A DNA stretch of 64,000 nt. It comes from Herbaspirillum rhizosphaerae (GTDB taxonomy: Bacteria > Pseudomonadota > Gammaproteobacteria > Burkholderiales > Burkholderiaceae_D). The position numbers were made by a program, and so were the translations under genes. The DNA lies in the NCBI RefSeq assembly GCF_001189965.1, contig NZ_LFLU01000009.1, forward strand, positions 124,001-188,000, written 5' to 3'. Shown here piece after piece: positions 1 to 8,238 of the stretch. The notes under the pieces were generated by a model, which was given only the letters and a program-made list of their open reading frames with translations, searched no databases and had not been told where the DNA came from. How positions within the stretch are numbered: position 1 is the first letter of the stretch; each line of letters begins with the position of its first letter.

Positions 1-323
1 CGCTGATGAGTTTCATGCACGAAGACTGCGTCTTCCTCACCGCCGCCGGGCCGGAAACCTGCGGCACGCGCCATGTCGGCCACGCCGCCGTCGGCAAGGC
101 TTTTGCCGCCGCCTGGGCCAACTTCCCGGACGCGCAATGGCGCAACGGCCGCCACTGGGTCAGCGGCGAACGCGGCGTCTCCGAATGGACCTTTACCGGC
201 ACCGCCGCTGACGGCACGCGCTCGGAATCCGACGGCGTCGATCTGTTCACGTTCCGCGACGGCAAGATCCTCGAAAAGAACGTGTTCCGCAAAGACCGTC
301 CGCGTCTGCCGGCCTCCGTCTGA
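1..323 (+). CDS. SnoaL/NTF2-like small protein, 5' end outside window (possible taurine dehydrogenase small subunit)
   Basis: About 107 codons remain and the reading frame runs off the left edge, so the N-terminus is missing; SnoaL-like proteins are usually 120-150 residues. The retained part has the family look: an aromatic-rich beta region (GVSEWTFTGTAADGTRSE) followed by the typical ending DLFTFRDGKILEKNVFRK. The ATG at 6 is probably internal. It lies 38 bp upstream of an FAD amine-dehydrogenase-like gene on the same strand, beside a MocR regulator and tauABC. As I recall, TauX, the small subunit of taurine dehydrogenase TauXY in Paracoccus and Rhodobacter, is an NTF2-like protein, so this could be TauX. 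The fold call is fairly firm; the TauX call is inference from context. Confidence 0.75.
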   Translation, partial: LMSFMHEDCVFLTAAGPETCGTRHVGHAAVGKAFAAAWANFPDAQWRNGRHWVSGERGVSEWTFTGTAADGTRSESDGVDLFTFRDGKILEKNVFRKDRPRLPASV

Positions 324-361
324 TTGATTCTCCTCCTTTCGCCAGGTCCACAGGATCCGCC

Positions 362-1771
362 ATGAATAGCCCCTACTCCGCTTTCGCCCAGGTGCCACCG
401 CAACCCTACGACCGGCATTTCGATCCGCTGGTGTCGGCCGGCATCGGCCGCAATAGCGACTATGCGCCGACCTATTGGGTCGCCACCGCCGGCGAGCCGC
501 CGCAGCACGACGGTCCTGTCAGCGGCGACGTCGATGCCGACGTGGTGATCATCGGCTCCGGCTTCACCGGGCTGGCGACGGCCTTGTTCCTGGCGCAGGA
601 GCATGGCATCCGCGCCACCGTGCTGGAAGCCAACCAGGTCGCCTGGGGCTGCACCAGCCGCAACGGCGGCCAGGGGCAAAACGCCAGCGGCCGCCTGTAT
701 CGTTCGCAATGGATAGAACGCTGGGGCCTGAAGACGGCCCTGCGCCTGGATGAAGAAATTCGCTACGGCTTCGACACCTTCAAGAATCTGGTGGCGCAGA
801 TCGATTGCGATCCGCAGCCGGGCGGGCATCTCTACATTGCACATCGTCCCAAGAAGATGGCTTTCCTGGAGAATGAAGCGCGCGTCATGCGCGAGCAGTT
901 CGGTTACGACACGCGCATCCTCAGCAGCGAGGAAGTGCGGCGCGACTGGTGCGGCGACCAGGAGGCGGCCGGGGCCATGCATGAGGCGGAAGGCATCTGC
1001 GTGCATCCGCTCAAGCTGGCTTTCGGCTATCTGAAAAAGGCGCGCGCACTCGGCGCGCGCGTGCATCCGTCGAGTCCCGTCATCGGTTGGGAAACCAAAA
1101 ACGGCGTGCATCATCTGCGCACGCCCGGCGGCATCGTGCGCGCCCGCGCCGTCGCCATTGCGACCGGCGCCTATGGCATCCCGGGGCTGACGCCGCTGCT
1201 GAAAAATCGCCTTTTCCCGGTGCTGTCGAATTCCATCGTCACGCGTCCGCTGACGTCGGAAGAACTCAAGGCCACCAATTTCCTGACGCACCAGGCCATC
1301 ACCGATACGCGGACCTTGCGCTTCTATTACCGCCTGCTGCCCGATAACCGCGTGCAGATTGGCAGCCGCAGCGCCATCGCCGGCGCAGAAGCTGACAAAC
1401 AGACCCATTACCGTTTGCTGGTCGAAGGCCTGGCGCGCAAATTCCCGGCGCTGGCCGGTATCCAGATCGATTATTCCTGGTGGGGCTGGGTCGATGTCAG
1501 CCACGACATGATGCCGCGCGTGGTGCAGCCGGATCCGCAGCAGCAGGTTTTTTATGCCCTCGGTTACGGTGGCAACGGCGTGTCGTTTTCCGCGCATGCG
1601 GGGCGGCGCATGGCCGAACGCGTGGCGGGTGTGCGCGACAGCAGCATGGACTTGCCGATCTACGACAGTCCGCTGCCGTTTCCCGATCAGGGCGAGTGGG
1701 CGGCGCCGTTCCGCCGTTTCGGGCAAAGCATGCTGTATCGCTGGTACTGGCTGCGCGACGAAATTCTCTGA
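362..1771 (+). CDS. FAD-dependent DAO-family amine oxidoreductase (possible taurine dehydrogenase large subunit)
   Basis: A 469-residue flavoprotein. The Rossmann motif GSGFTG lies at residues 65-70, after a roughly 60-residue N-terminal extension, and is followed by the FAD-ribose acidic residue region (VLEANQ, about 88-93). The segment around residues 95-115 (GCTSRNGGQGQNASGR) resembles the flavin region of PuuB (gamma-glutamylputrescine oxidase) type DAO enzymes. An AGGA ribosome site precedes the ATG by six bases. The gene follows an NTF2-like gene by 38 bp and converges with a MocR regulator 12 bp away, next to tauABC. This fits TauY, which oxidises taurine to sulfoacetaldehyde and ammonia with TauX. 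Sequence alone cannot exclude another amine substrate such as a polyamine derivative. Confidence 0.85.
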   Translation: MNSPYSAFAQVPPQPYDRHFDPLVSAGIGRNSDYAPTYWVATAGEPPQHDGPVSGDVDADVVIIGSGFTGLATALFLAQEHGIRATVLEANQVAWGCTSRNGGQGQNASGRLYRSQWIERWGLKTALRLDEEIRYGFDTFKNLVAQIDCDPQPGGHLYIAHRPKKMAFLENEARVMREQFGYDTRILSSEEVRRDWCGDQEAAGAMHEAEGICVHPLKLAFGYLKKARALGARVHPSSPVIGWETKNGVHHLRTPGGIVRARAVAIATGAYGIPGLTPLLKNRLFPVLSNSIVTRPLTSEELKATNFLTHQAITDTRTLRFYYRLLPDNRVQIGSRSAIAGAEADKQTHYRLLVEGLARKFPALAGIQIDYSWWGWVDVSHDMMPRVVQPDPQQQVFYALGYGGNGVSFSAHAGRRMAERVAGVRDSSMDLPIYDSPLPFPDQGEWAAPFRRFGQSMLYRWYWLRDEIL

Positions 1772-1783
1772 ATCGCTTTTCGT

Positions 1784-3310
1784 CTAGGTGCTGACGGCAC
1801 GCCGGCGCAGCAGCGGCGCCGCCAGCAATGCCAGCTCCCGGATGCCGGCCTCGATGCGGTCGGCCGGGATCGATGAAAAGCCCAGGCGCACGCAATTGAA
1901 CTGCCCCTGCGGCGAGAGGAAAAACGCCTCGCCCGATTCGATCAGAATCCCATGTTCGGACGCCGCCTGGCGCAGCAGGCGCGTGTCGACCTCTTCCGCA
2001 AACGTTCCCCACAGCGCCGAACCGCCGTCCGGCGCGACGAACTGCATCTCCGGCAGATGCCGGCGCACCGCTTCGATCAGAATCGAGGCGCGCCTGGCCA
2101 GCTCTTCGCGCATGACGTGCAGGAAACGGTCGTAATGGCCGTGCGAGATGAACAGCGCCGCCGCCAGCTGATTGTTGGTGGCCGGGTGGCGGATCATCAG
2201 GCGGCGCAGCACGCGCAGTTGCATGATCACTTCCGCCGGCGCCACGATATAACCGATGCGCAAGCCGGGCGACAAGGTCTTCGACAGGCTGCCGATGTAG
2301 ATCACGCGCTGGTCGTGATCGATGGCCTTGAGGGCGGGCGAAGGTTTGCCGACGTATTGCATCTCGGCGTCGTAGTCGTCTTCGATCAGGATGCCGTCAT
2401 GCTCGCGCGCCCAGGCCAGCAAGGCCAGCCGCCGTTCGGTGTTGAGCGTGATGCCGGTCGGGCACTGGTGGCTGGGCGTGCAATACACGGTCTGCGACGA
2501 CGCCAGCACGGCCGCATCGGGCAGCACGCCGTCGCGGTCCAGGCCCAGCCCTTGCAGCCGGGCGCCGCGCCGCAGGAAGATGTTGCGGGCATCCATGTAG
2601 CCGGGATCTTCCACCGCGACGGTGGAGCCGGGCGGCACCAGCAGTTCGCCGACCAGGTACAGCGCCTGTTGCGCGCCCACCGTCAGCAAGACTTCTTCGC
2701 GCTTGGCGGCGATGCCGCGTCGCGGCAGCACGCGCCGGATCAGCTGATCGACCAGCGAGGCGTTGTCGTGGTCGATGGCGTCCGGCGCCCAGCCGCGGAT
2801 GGCGCTGACGTCCAGCGCCTGGCGGCTGCATTCGCGCCAGTCGGCAATCGGAAACAGGCTGGGGTCGAACTGGCCGTAGAGAAAGGGATAGCGATAGCGT
2901 TGCCAGTCGCTGGGTTTGTCCAGCCACTTCATCGCGTCCGGCAGGGCGCTCATGCGCGCGCGCCAGTCGACGCGATGGCTGTCGCGCTCCTGCAGGACGG
3001 GTTTGGCCGCGCTGGCATCGCGCACCTGGCGCAGGTACTGATCGCTGACGTAGTAGCCGTTGCGCGGACGGTTTTCCAGATAGCCGTCTTCGGCCAGCTT
3101 TTCGTAGACCAGCACCACGGTATTGCGCGAGATCGACAGCATGTCGGCCAGCTCGCGGCTGGACGGCAGGCGCATGCCCGCCATCAGCCGGCCGTCCAGC
3201 ACGGCGTCGACGAAGCACACGCGCAGCTGGCTTTGCAGCGTGCTGCCGCGCCGGTCCGGCTCGGGGAAAATCTGATGCCACATCACCTGATGAGCGTCGC
3301 TGATGCGCAC
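1784..3310 (-). CDS. MocR-type GntR/aminotransferase regulator (TauR/PdxR-like)
   Basis: A 508-residue regulator. Residues about 13-85 form a GntR winged helix (LPSSRELADMLSISRNTV), and the rest is a fold-type I aminotransferase domain. The PLP lysine is K344 in SLSKTLSPGLRIGY and an acidic DDYD motif lies near 311-314. I chose the GTG at 3310 because GGAG sits six bases upstream; the frame stays open to 3418 but would run through a perfect palindrome and into tauC. It converges with the FAD dehydrogenase and reads away from tauC. MocR proteins use an effector-PLP aldimine as signal. TauR, the activator of taurine genes in Rhodobacter, belongs to this family, which makes taurine the likely effector here, by context only. 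Confidence 0.88.
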   Translation of the reverse strand: MRISDAHQVMWHQIFPEPDRRGSTLQSQLRVCFVDAVLDGRLMAGMRLPSSRELADMLSISRNTVVLVYEKLAEDGYLENRPRNGYYVSDQYLRQVRDASAAKPVLQERDSHRVDWRARMSALPDAMKWLDKPSDWQRYRYPFLYGQFDPSLFPIADWRECSRQALDVSAIRGWAPDAIDHDNASLVDQLIRRVLPRRGIAAKREEVLLTVGAQQALYLVGELLVPPGSTVAVEDPGYMDARNIFLRRGARLQGLGLDRDGVLPDAAVLASSQTVYCTPSHQCPTGITLNTERRLALLAWAREHDGILIEDDYDAEMQYVGKPSPALKAIDHDQRVIYIGSLSKTLSPGLRIGYIVAPAEVIMQLRVLRRLMIRHPATNNQLAAALFISHGHYDRFLHVMREELARRASILIEAVRRHLPEMQFVAPDGGSALWGTFAEEVDTRLLRQAASEHGILIESGEAFFLSPQGQFNCVRLGFSSIPADRIEAGIRELALLAAPLLRRRAVST

Positions 3311-3327
3311 ATGCTTCTCCAAAGACA

Positions 3328-3350
3328 AGATGCAGGTGACACCTGCATCT
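3328..3350. promoter_or_regulatory. Perfect 23-bp palindrome upstream of the MocR gene (candidate operator)
   Basis: Arms AGATGCAGGTG and CACCTGCATCT, 11 bp each, surround a single central A. The palindrome lies 18 bp upstream of the chosen GTG start, in the 89-bp gap between tauC and the regulator gene, where the regulator's promoter must sit. It has no T-tract, so an operator (possibly autoregulatory) is more likely than a terminator. Confidence 0.6.
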
Positions 3351-3399
3351 TTCGTGCCAATTGAAACGATAGAAACAATAGTAATGCGCCGGGGAGCGC

Positions 3400-4320
3400 T
3401 TACATCTTGCCCTTCCACGGAATCAGCCGCACTTCCATCTTGCGCATCAGGACGTCGATGCCGTAGGCCAGCAAACCGATCACGACGATGCCCATGATCA
3501 CGACATCGGTGCGCAGGAAGTTGGACGCATTGAGCACCATCTGGCCGATGCCGGCCGTGGCGGCAACCATCTCGGCGGCCACCAGCGTGGTCCAGCCGAA
3601 GCCGATCGCGATGCGCATGCCGGTCAGGATTTCCGGCAGGGCCGCCGGCAAGACCACCAGCCGGATCACCTGCCAGTTGCTGGCGCCCAGCGAGCGCGCG
3701 GCGTTGATCTGTTCTACCGCCACCGAGCGCACGCCGGCTTTGGAGGCCATCGCCAGCGGTGCAAAGCAGGCCAGGTAGATCAGCGTGACCTTGGCGCTTT
3801 CATCGATGCCGAGCCAGATCACGATCAGAGGCAAATACGCCAGCGGCGGCAGCGGCCGATAGAACTCGATGAGCGGATCGGCGATGCCGCGGGCGATGCG
3901 CGAAGTGCCCATGGCGATGCCGACCGGCACTGCAGTCACCACCGCCAGCAGGAATGCCGACATCACGCGCGTGATGCTGATCAGCACATGCTGGGCCAGC
4001 GGCGTGTCGCCTTGCGTCTGCCCCTGCAGGGCGCTGACGAAAGCCTTGAAGGTCGACGCCGGCGACGGCAGGAACAGCGGCTTGATCCAATGCATGGTCG
4101 TCGCCAGCCACCACAGTCCCAGCAGCACGACGACGGTGACGCTGCTGATGACCCAGGTGCTGCCCTGGCCGAGCGCGCCGTAGCTGCGGGCGCGTTTGCG
4201 GCGCGCCGCATTGGACAGCGGCGCAGGCGTGGCCTGCTTGACGGTGGTGGTGTCGACAGGCATGGTCAGCTCCGCGATGGGTGTGCCGATGAGGGACGAG
4301 GTTGGAGAAGAGGAAGGCAT
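3400..4320 (-). CDS. tauC: Taurine-type ABC transporter permease TauC
   Basis: A 306-residue inner-membrane permease of the nitrate/sulfonate/taurine family (BPD_transp_1). After a polar N-terminus there are about six membrane segments, and the EAA loop is visible as SLGASNWQVIRLVVLPAALPE, which contacts the ATPase. The ATG at 4320 shares its A with the TGA of tauB (TGATG) and has a GGGAGGA site eight bases upstream. An internal ATG at 4263, also with GGAG six bases upstream, would give 287 residues, nearer the family norm, so the exact start is open. The order tauA-tauB-tauC with translational coupling shows one operon. Confidence 0.92.
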   Translation of the reverse strand: MPSSSPTSSLIGTPIAELTMPVDTTTVKQATPAPLSNAARRKRARSYGALGQGSTWVISSVTVVVLLGLWWLATTMHWIKPLFLPSPASTFKAFVSALQGQTQGDTPLAQHVLISITRVMSAFLLAVVTAVPVGIAMGTSRIARGIADPLIEFYRPLPPLAYLPLIVIWLGIDESAKVTLIYLACFAPLAMASKAGVRSVAVEQINAARSLGASNWQVIRLVVLPAALPEILTGMRIAIGFGWTTLVAAEMVAATAGIGQMVLNASNFLRTDVVIMGIVVIGLLAYGIDVLMRKMEVRLIPWKGKM

Positions 4321-5105
4321 CAGTGGAATCCTCCCGATGACGTTTCGTGCACCAGCGTCAGCACGCGTTCGCGCGCCGCGATGAAATCGGGGCTGGCCTT
4401 GGTGGCGCGGGCGTCGCGGGTTTCCAGATAGCGGCGCGCGAAGGGCAATTCCATCTCGTGCACCACGCGGCCCGGATGCGGCGCCATGATGATCAGCCGG
4501 GTGGCGAGGAACAGCGCCTCTTCGACATCGTGGGTGATGAAGAAGAACACGCCCTTGGCCTCGTCCCACAGGTTGAGCAGCAGCTCCTGGATCGACTCGC
4601 GGGTGAAGGCGTCGAGCGCGCCCAGCGGTTCGTCCAGCAACATCACCGACGGCGACGACGCAATCGCGCGCGCCACGCCGACGCGCTGCTGCATGCCGCC
4701 GGACAATTCGTACACCTGCTTGTAGGCCGACGACAGCAGGCCGACCTTGTTCAGGCATTCGAGTCCGATGCGGCGGCGCTCATGCAGCGGCATCTTGCGC
4801 AGGCGCAGACCGAACTCGACGTTTTCCACCACATTCATCCACGGCATCAGCGCATGCTTCTGAAACACCACGCCGCGCTCATACCCCGGCCCTTCGACCG
4901 GGGCGCCGTTGAGCAGCACTTCGCCGCGCGTGGCGGGAATGAAGCCGGCGATGGTGTTGAGCAGCGTGGTCTTGCCGCAGCCCGACGCGCCCAGCGCCAC
5001 CACGAACTCGCCCGCCGCAATCGACAGCGACACATTGTCCAGCGCGAGACTGGGCGGTCCTTTGCGGGCGGCGTACTCGATGGACACATTGTTGATTTCC
5101 AGCAT
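4320..5105 (-). CDS. tauB: Taurine ABC transporter ATP-binding protein TauB
   Basis: A 261-residue cytoplasmic ATPase. Walker A is GASGCGKTT (39-47), the signature is LSGGMQQ (134-140), and Walker B with the catalytic glutamate is VMLLDEP (154-160); ITHDVEEAL provides the H-loop. The stretch [21 protein letters not shown] is typical of TauB within the SsuB/TauB/NrtD family. It lies between tauA (31 bp upstream) and tauC (one-base overlap) and powers import of taurine or a related sulfonate. It could transport another alkanesulfonate, but sequence and context both favour taurine. Confidence 0.93.
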   Translation of the reverse strand: MLEINNVSIEYAARKGPPSLALDNVSLSIAAGEFVVALGASGCGKTTLLNTIAGFIPATRGEVLLNGAPVEGPGYERGVVFQKHALMPWMNVVENVEFGLRLRKMPLHERRRIGLECLNKVGLLSSAYKQVYELSGGMQQRVGVARAIASSPSVMLLDEPLGALDAFTRESIQELLLNLWDEAKGVFFFITHDVEEALFLATRLIIMAPHPGRVVHEMELPFARRYLETRDARATKASPDFIAARERVLTLVHETSSGGFH

Positions 5106-5136
5106 GGTCGGTCTCCGTGAATGAAGGTGCCTGGAT

Positions 5137-6207
5137 TTACTTGGCGAGCGCCTTGACGTACTGGTCGGTCACACCCACCGAGTAGTCAGGCAGCGTGCTT
5201 TGCAGCGTCTTCTGTTCCTTGAGGAAATCGGCGGTCGCCTGCAGCGATTTCACCGCGCCGGCGTTCTTGCCGCCGGACAGCCACTTCACCGAAGCCTGTT
5301 CGGCCGGGGTCGGGAACTGATACAGCGCCAGCGCCGCCGCCACTTCGCCCGGTTCGCCGCCGCTGATGGCCGCTACCGCCTTGCCCTGCGGCGTGCTGCC
5401 GGTCCATTGCTCGGGATGGGCGCGATACATGGCATCGTATTTGGCGAGGATCTTGACGAACGTCATCATGAAAGCCTGGTTGCCCTGCGCCCATTCGCTG
5501 TTGACCACGAAGCCGTCAAAGGTCGCGATGCCGGTGTCGGCGGCGATCTTGCCGGAGCTGGTGATGGCCTTGCCGCTGGCGGAAATTTTCGCCAGCACCG
5601 GATTCCAGACGAAGGCCGCATCGATGTCGCCGCGTTCCCAGGCTGCCGCAATTTCAGGCGGACGCATGTTGAGCACCTTGACGTCGCTCGGCGACAGGCC
5701 GGCTTTCTTGATCGCCAGCAGCGCGTGGAAATGGCTGGTCGAGACGAACGGCACGCCCAGGCGCTTGCCCTTGAGCTGCGCCACGCTGGTCACGCCCGAA
5801 CCGTTGCGCGCAACCATCGCTTCGGCGTCATTGATGTTATCGAGAATCCAGAACAGCTGAATCGGCAAGCCCTGGCTCAGGCCTGCGGCCACCGGGCTGG
5901 AACCGGCTTCGCCGATCTGCACATTGCCCGACGCCATGGCGCGGATGACGTCGCCGCCGCCGCCGAATTTGCGATAGCTGACCTTGTAGCCGGTTTCCTT
6001 CGCGGCTTCGTCCAGCTGCTGCGCGTAACGCCACGGCACCATCATGTCCTGGAAGGCGATGGTCACTTCCTTGTCGGCGGCAAACGTGCCGCCGGCGGCG
6101 CTCAACAGAGCGGCGGACACCAGCAGCCGGCCAGACTTGCGAACCCACTTCTTCAGTTGCACATTGTTGACGCTGGCGATCATGCGATACAACGCGGATG
6201 CTTTCAT
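5137..6207 (-). CDS. tauA: Taurine ABC transporter periplasmic binding protein TauA
   Basis: A 356-residue binding protein. The N-terminal region of about 43 residues is longer than usual and ends in a hydrophobic signal peptide ([16 protein letters not shown]), with cleavage expected near A43. The mature part starts [15 protein letters not shown] and keeps TauA/SsuA-family features such as [34 protein letters not shown] and [22 protein letters not shown] is placed about eight bases before the ATG. It is the first gene of tauABC. No tauD (taurine dioxygenase) follows, so desulfonation is more likely to occur by the dehydrogenase route, with the rest of that pathway outside the window. Confidence 0.93.
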   Translation of the reverse strand: MKASALYRMIASVNNVQLKKWVRKSGRLLVSAALLSAAGGTFAADKEVTIAFQDMMVPWRYAQQLDEAAKETGYKVSYRKFGGGGDVIRAMASGNVQIGEAGSSPVAAGLSQGLPIQLFWILDNINDAEAMVARNGSGVTSVAQLKGKRLGVPFVSTSHFHALLAIKKAGLSPSDVKVLNMRPPEIAAAWERGDIDAAFVWNPVLAKISASGKAITSSGKIAADTGIATFDGFVVNSEWAQGNQAFMMTFVKILAKYDAMYRAHPEQWTGSTPQGKAVAAISGGEPGEVAAALALYQFPTPAEQASVKWLSGGKNAGAVKSLQATADFLKEQKTLQSTLPDYSVGVTDQYVKALAK

Positions 6208-6647
6208 GTGATACCCCTCGATGAGATGTGATGTTGGGAAGAACGCCTCTCATGCTTGTCGATGAAATGCGTTCCAGTTGTCGGCACAGCGCGCCGCAAC
6301 ACATCTACTTTGACGCAGAATCCGGGCCAGACCATGGTGCCACGGCGAGCTTTCGATTGGACCAGCCGCCTGCGGGTGGCCTGCAGCGCCGTTCACATCG
6401 GCACAGGTTCGCCTGTGCCGAATCGGAATGCGGCGGACATCGTTCACCTTTGCCGGTCACCCGCAAACTGCACGCCGGGCCTGACGTTGTCTGCTCCCGA
6501 TCTGTGCATGGCTCGGTATCGCGGCACTATTTTTGTGCGAACAGTTGCACTGCTGTGCTGGACCCATCGATTGCTGCGCTTGGTCTTATGCGCCCGTGTT
6601 CATCAATGCAATGATTGCGCCAACTCAATCCGATAGTGGTCCACGCC
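6208..6647. other. 440-bp divergent intergenic region between tauA and the TauE/SafE permease
   Basis: No convincing gene is present. It should hold the divergent promoters of tauABC and the downstream permease. The clear structure in it is the 24-base inverted repeat listed separately. The end near 6575-6647 is more AT-rich and has in-frame TTG and GTG codons upstream of the permease ATG. Confidence 0.5.
6398..6421. promoter_or_regulatory. Perfect 10-bp hairpin/inverted repeat in the tauA-tauE intergenic region
   Basis: Arms TCGGCACAGG and CCTGTGCCGA are separated by TTCG. Neither side is followed by a T-run, so a rho-independent terminator is unlikely. It may be an operator for the divergent promoters or a UUCG-loop RNA hairpin. 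Confidence 0.45.
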
Positions 6648-7394
6648 ATGATGCCGTTTTCCATTCTGTTGCCGCTGGCGCTGATCAGCCTGCTCGCCGG
6701 CATGGCCAAGGGCGTTACCGGATTCGGTGCGGCGATGGTGATGGCGCCCTTGTTCGGCTTGCTGTTGCCGGCGCCCGAAGCCGGCGCGCTGATCGTGCTG
6801 GTGCATTGCGCCACCTGCCTGCAGGGAGTGCGCCGCTGGGGCCCGCTGGTGCAATGGAAATCGGTTGCGCCGCTGGCGCTGGTGGCGCTGATCTGCACCG
6901 CGCTGGCGATGCGTTGGATGGAAGCGGCGGGCAACCCGCAACTGCATCGCGTGATCGGTTTCACGGTGCTGGCGATGACGGTTCTGCATCTGCGCGGCTG
7001 GCGCTGGCGACATGACGGCGGCATGCCGTCGACGATCGCTGCCGGCGTGGTCAGCGGCGCGATGACCGCGCTCGGCGGCATGGGCGGTCCGCCCGCGGTG
7101 TATTACTTCAGCGGCATGGCCGCGGGCGCCGCTGCGCGCGGAGCGGAAACGGTGATCTTGCGCGCCAATCTGCTGGGTTATTTTGCCGTGCTGTTTATCG
7201 GCGCGGCCATGCTGCTGGCCGTCAACCGGCAACTGCACGCGCCGTTGCTGGGCTCGACTTGTCTGCTGGTCCCGGCCTTCGCCGGCGGCGTGCTGGTCGG
7301 CGAGCGCCTGTACGGTTGCTTGCCCGCCGTCTGGTTCAACCGCATCGTGGCCGGTTTGCTGCTGGCCTCGGGGAGCGTGGCGTTGATCGGGTGA
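6648..7394 (+). CDS. TauE/SafE (TSUP) family membrane permease
   Basis: A 248-residue protein that is almost entirely hydrophobic helices. It carries the TSUP features LAGMAKGVTGFGAAMVMAPL near the N-terminus and ALGGMGGPPAVYYF in the second half, the internal repeat characteristic of the family. The ATG at 6648 (or the next one at 6651) begins directly at the first membrane helix; the frame is open to a TTG at 6615. TSUP proteins export sulfite, sulfoacetate or other small anions. Beside tauABC and a probable taurine dehydrogenase, sulfite export after taurine desulfonation is the natural inference, but substrate cannot be read from sequence. Confidence 0.85.
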   Translation: MMPFSILLPLALISLLAGMAKGVTGFGAAMVMAPLFGLLLPAPEAGALIVLVHCATCLQGVRRWGPLVQWKSVAPLALVALICTALAMRWMEAAGNPQLHRVIGFTVLAMTVLHLRGWRWRHDGGMPSTIAAGVVSGAMTALGGMGGPPAVYYFSGMAAGAAARGAETVILRANLLGYFAVLFIGAAMLLAVNRQLHAPLLGSTCLLVPAFAGGVLVGERLYGCLPAVWFNRIVAGLLLASGSVALIG

Positions 7395-7487
7395 CTGCGC
7401 CTGATTGTCTCAGCGTCGCTTGTATGGCTCCGGTGTAAGATGGACTTGGTCACGCACTAACCATGTTCTTCAGCACAAGGTGAGTCA

Positions 7488-8210
7488 ATGATGATGAAAC
7501 AACTATTTCCTGCACTTTTTCTCGCCAGCGCCGCGACTGTTTTGTTGCCCCAGGCCGCTGCGCAAACTGCAGCTGCCGCGGCCACACCGACCGCCGATCC
7601 CAGCTGCGACTGCCAGCAACCGGTCGGCGCTTGTTCCGCATCGATTGCTGTCAAGCCGGTGGAAGCCACCACGCTCGGTTCCTACGCGGCAGAACTGAAA
7701 TTCACTTCCTCCGCGCCGGCCTGTTCCAAGATTAATTACTACGTCGACGGCACGCCGTATTTCAATGTGCTCGTCAGCGGCAACACCGGCACCGACAATC
7801 TCTGGGGACCCAAGCAGATCAGCCGCGCCAACATCACCGAGATCAGCTGCCAGGTCTGCAAGCAGGTCTCCATCACGCCGATTCCGCAAGACAAGAAACC
7901 GGTCAAGAGCGAACTCAGTCCGGGACTGTTCGACGGGCAATGGGCGGGCGCGGGGAATAATTCCTTCGGGTCGGCGCAGCGCTGGACGCTCAGCTTCGCC
8001 ACCACGGCAGCGGGACAGGCGGCCATCACCGGCACCATGGAAGGCAACTTCCCGACGGTGCCGATCAGCGCCAGCGGCACGGTCAGCGGTAGCGTGCTGA
8101 GCTGGAAGGATCAGCAGACGCTGTGCTCCGCCAGCCTGCTGACGGATGTGTCGCTGGCCTTCGAATGCCATGGGCAGGGATCGGTGCAGATGGTGATGAA
8201 GCGTCAGTAG
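7488..8210 (+). CDS. Secreted hypothetical protein, cysteine-containing
   Basis: A 240-residue protein with a clear signal peptide (MMMKQLFPALFLASAATVLLPQAAAQ). An AAGGTGAG ribosome site lies upstream. The mature part begins with a low-complexity Ala/Thr stretch, then DCQQPVGACSASI and further cysteines (CSKINYYVDG, ISCQVCKQ, QQTLCSAS, FECHG), enough for three or four disulfides. The C-terminal half (FDGQWAGAGNNSFG to VQMVMKR) alternates small and hydrophobic residues as in a beta-sandwich or beta-barrel. I do not recognise a family. It stands alone between the taurine locus and a convergent molybdoenzyme gene, with a short GC hairpin at about 8220-8233 between the two stops. Confidence 0.7.
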   Translation: MMMKQLFPALFLASAATVLLPQAAAQTAAAAATPTADPSCDCQQPVGACSASIAVKPVEATTLGSYAAELKFTSSAPACSKINYYVDGTPYFNVLVSGNTGTDNLWGPKQISRANITEISCQVCKQVSITPIPQDKKPVKSELSPGLFDGQWAGAGNNSFGSAQRWTLSFATTAAGQAAITGTMEGNFPTVPISASGTVSGSVLSWKDQQTLCSASLLTDVSLAFECHGQGSVQMVMKRQ

Positions 8211-8238
8211 ATTCCCGGCACGCCGGGGCCCTCAGCTT

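Noticed and set aside
1952-3364. A 470-codon plus-strand open frame over the MocR gene
   Set aside because: It is antisense to a clear MocR protein, is rich in His/Gln/Arg as expected for a GC-rich shadow, and shows no family motif.
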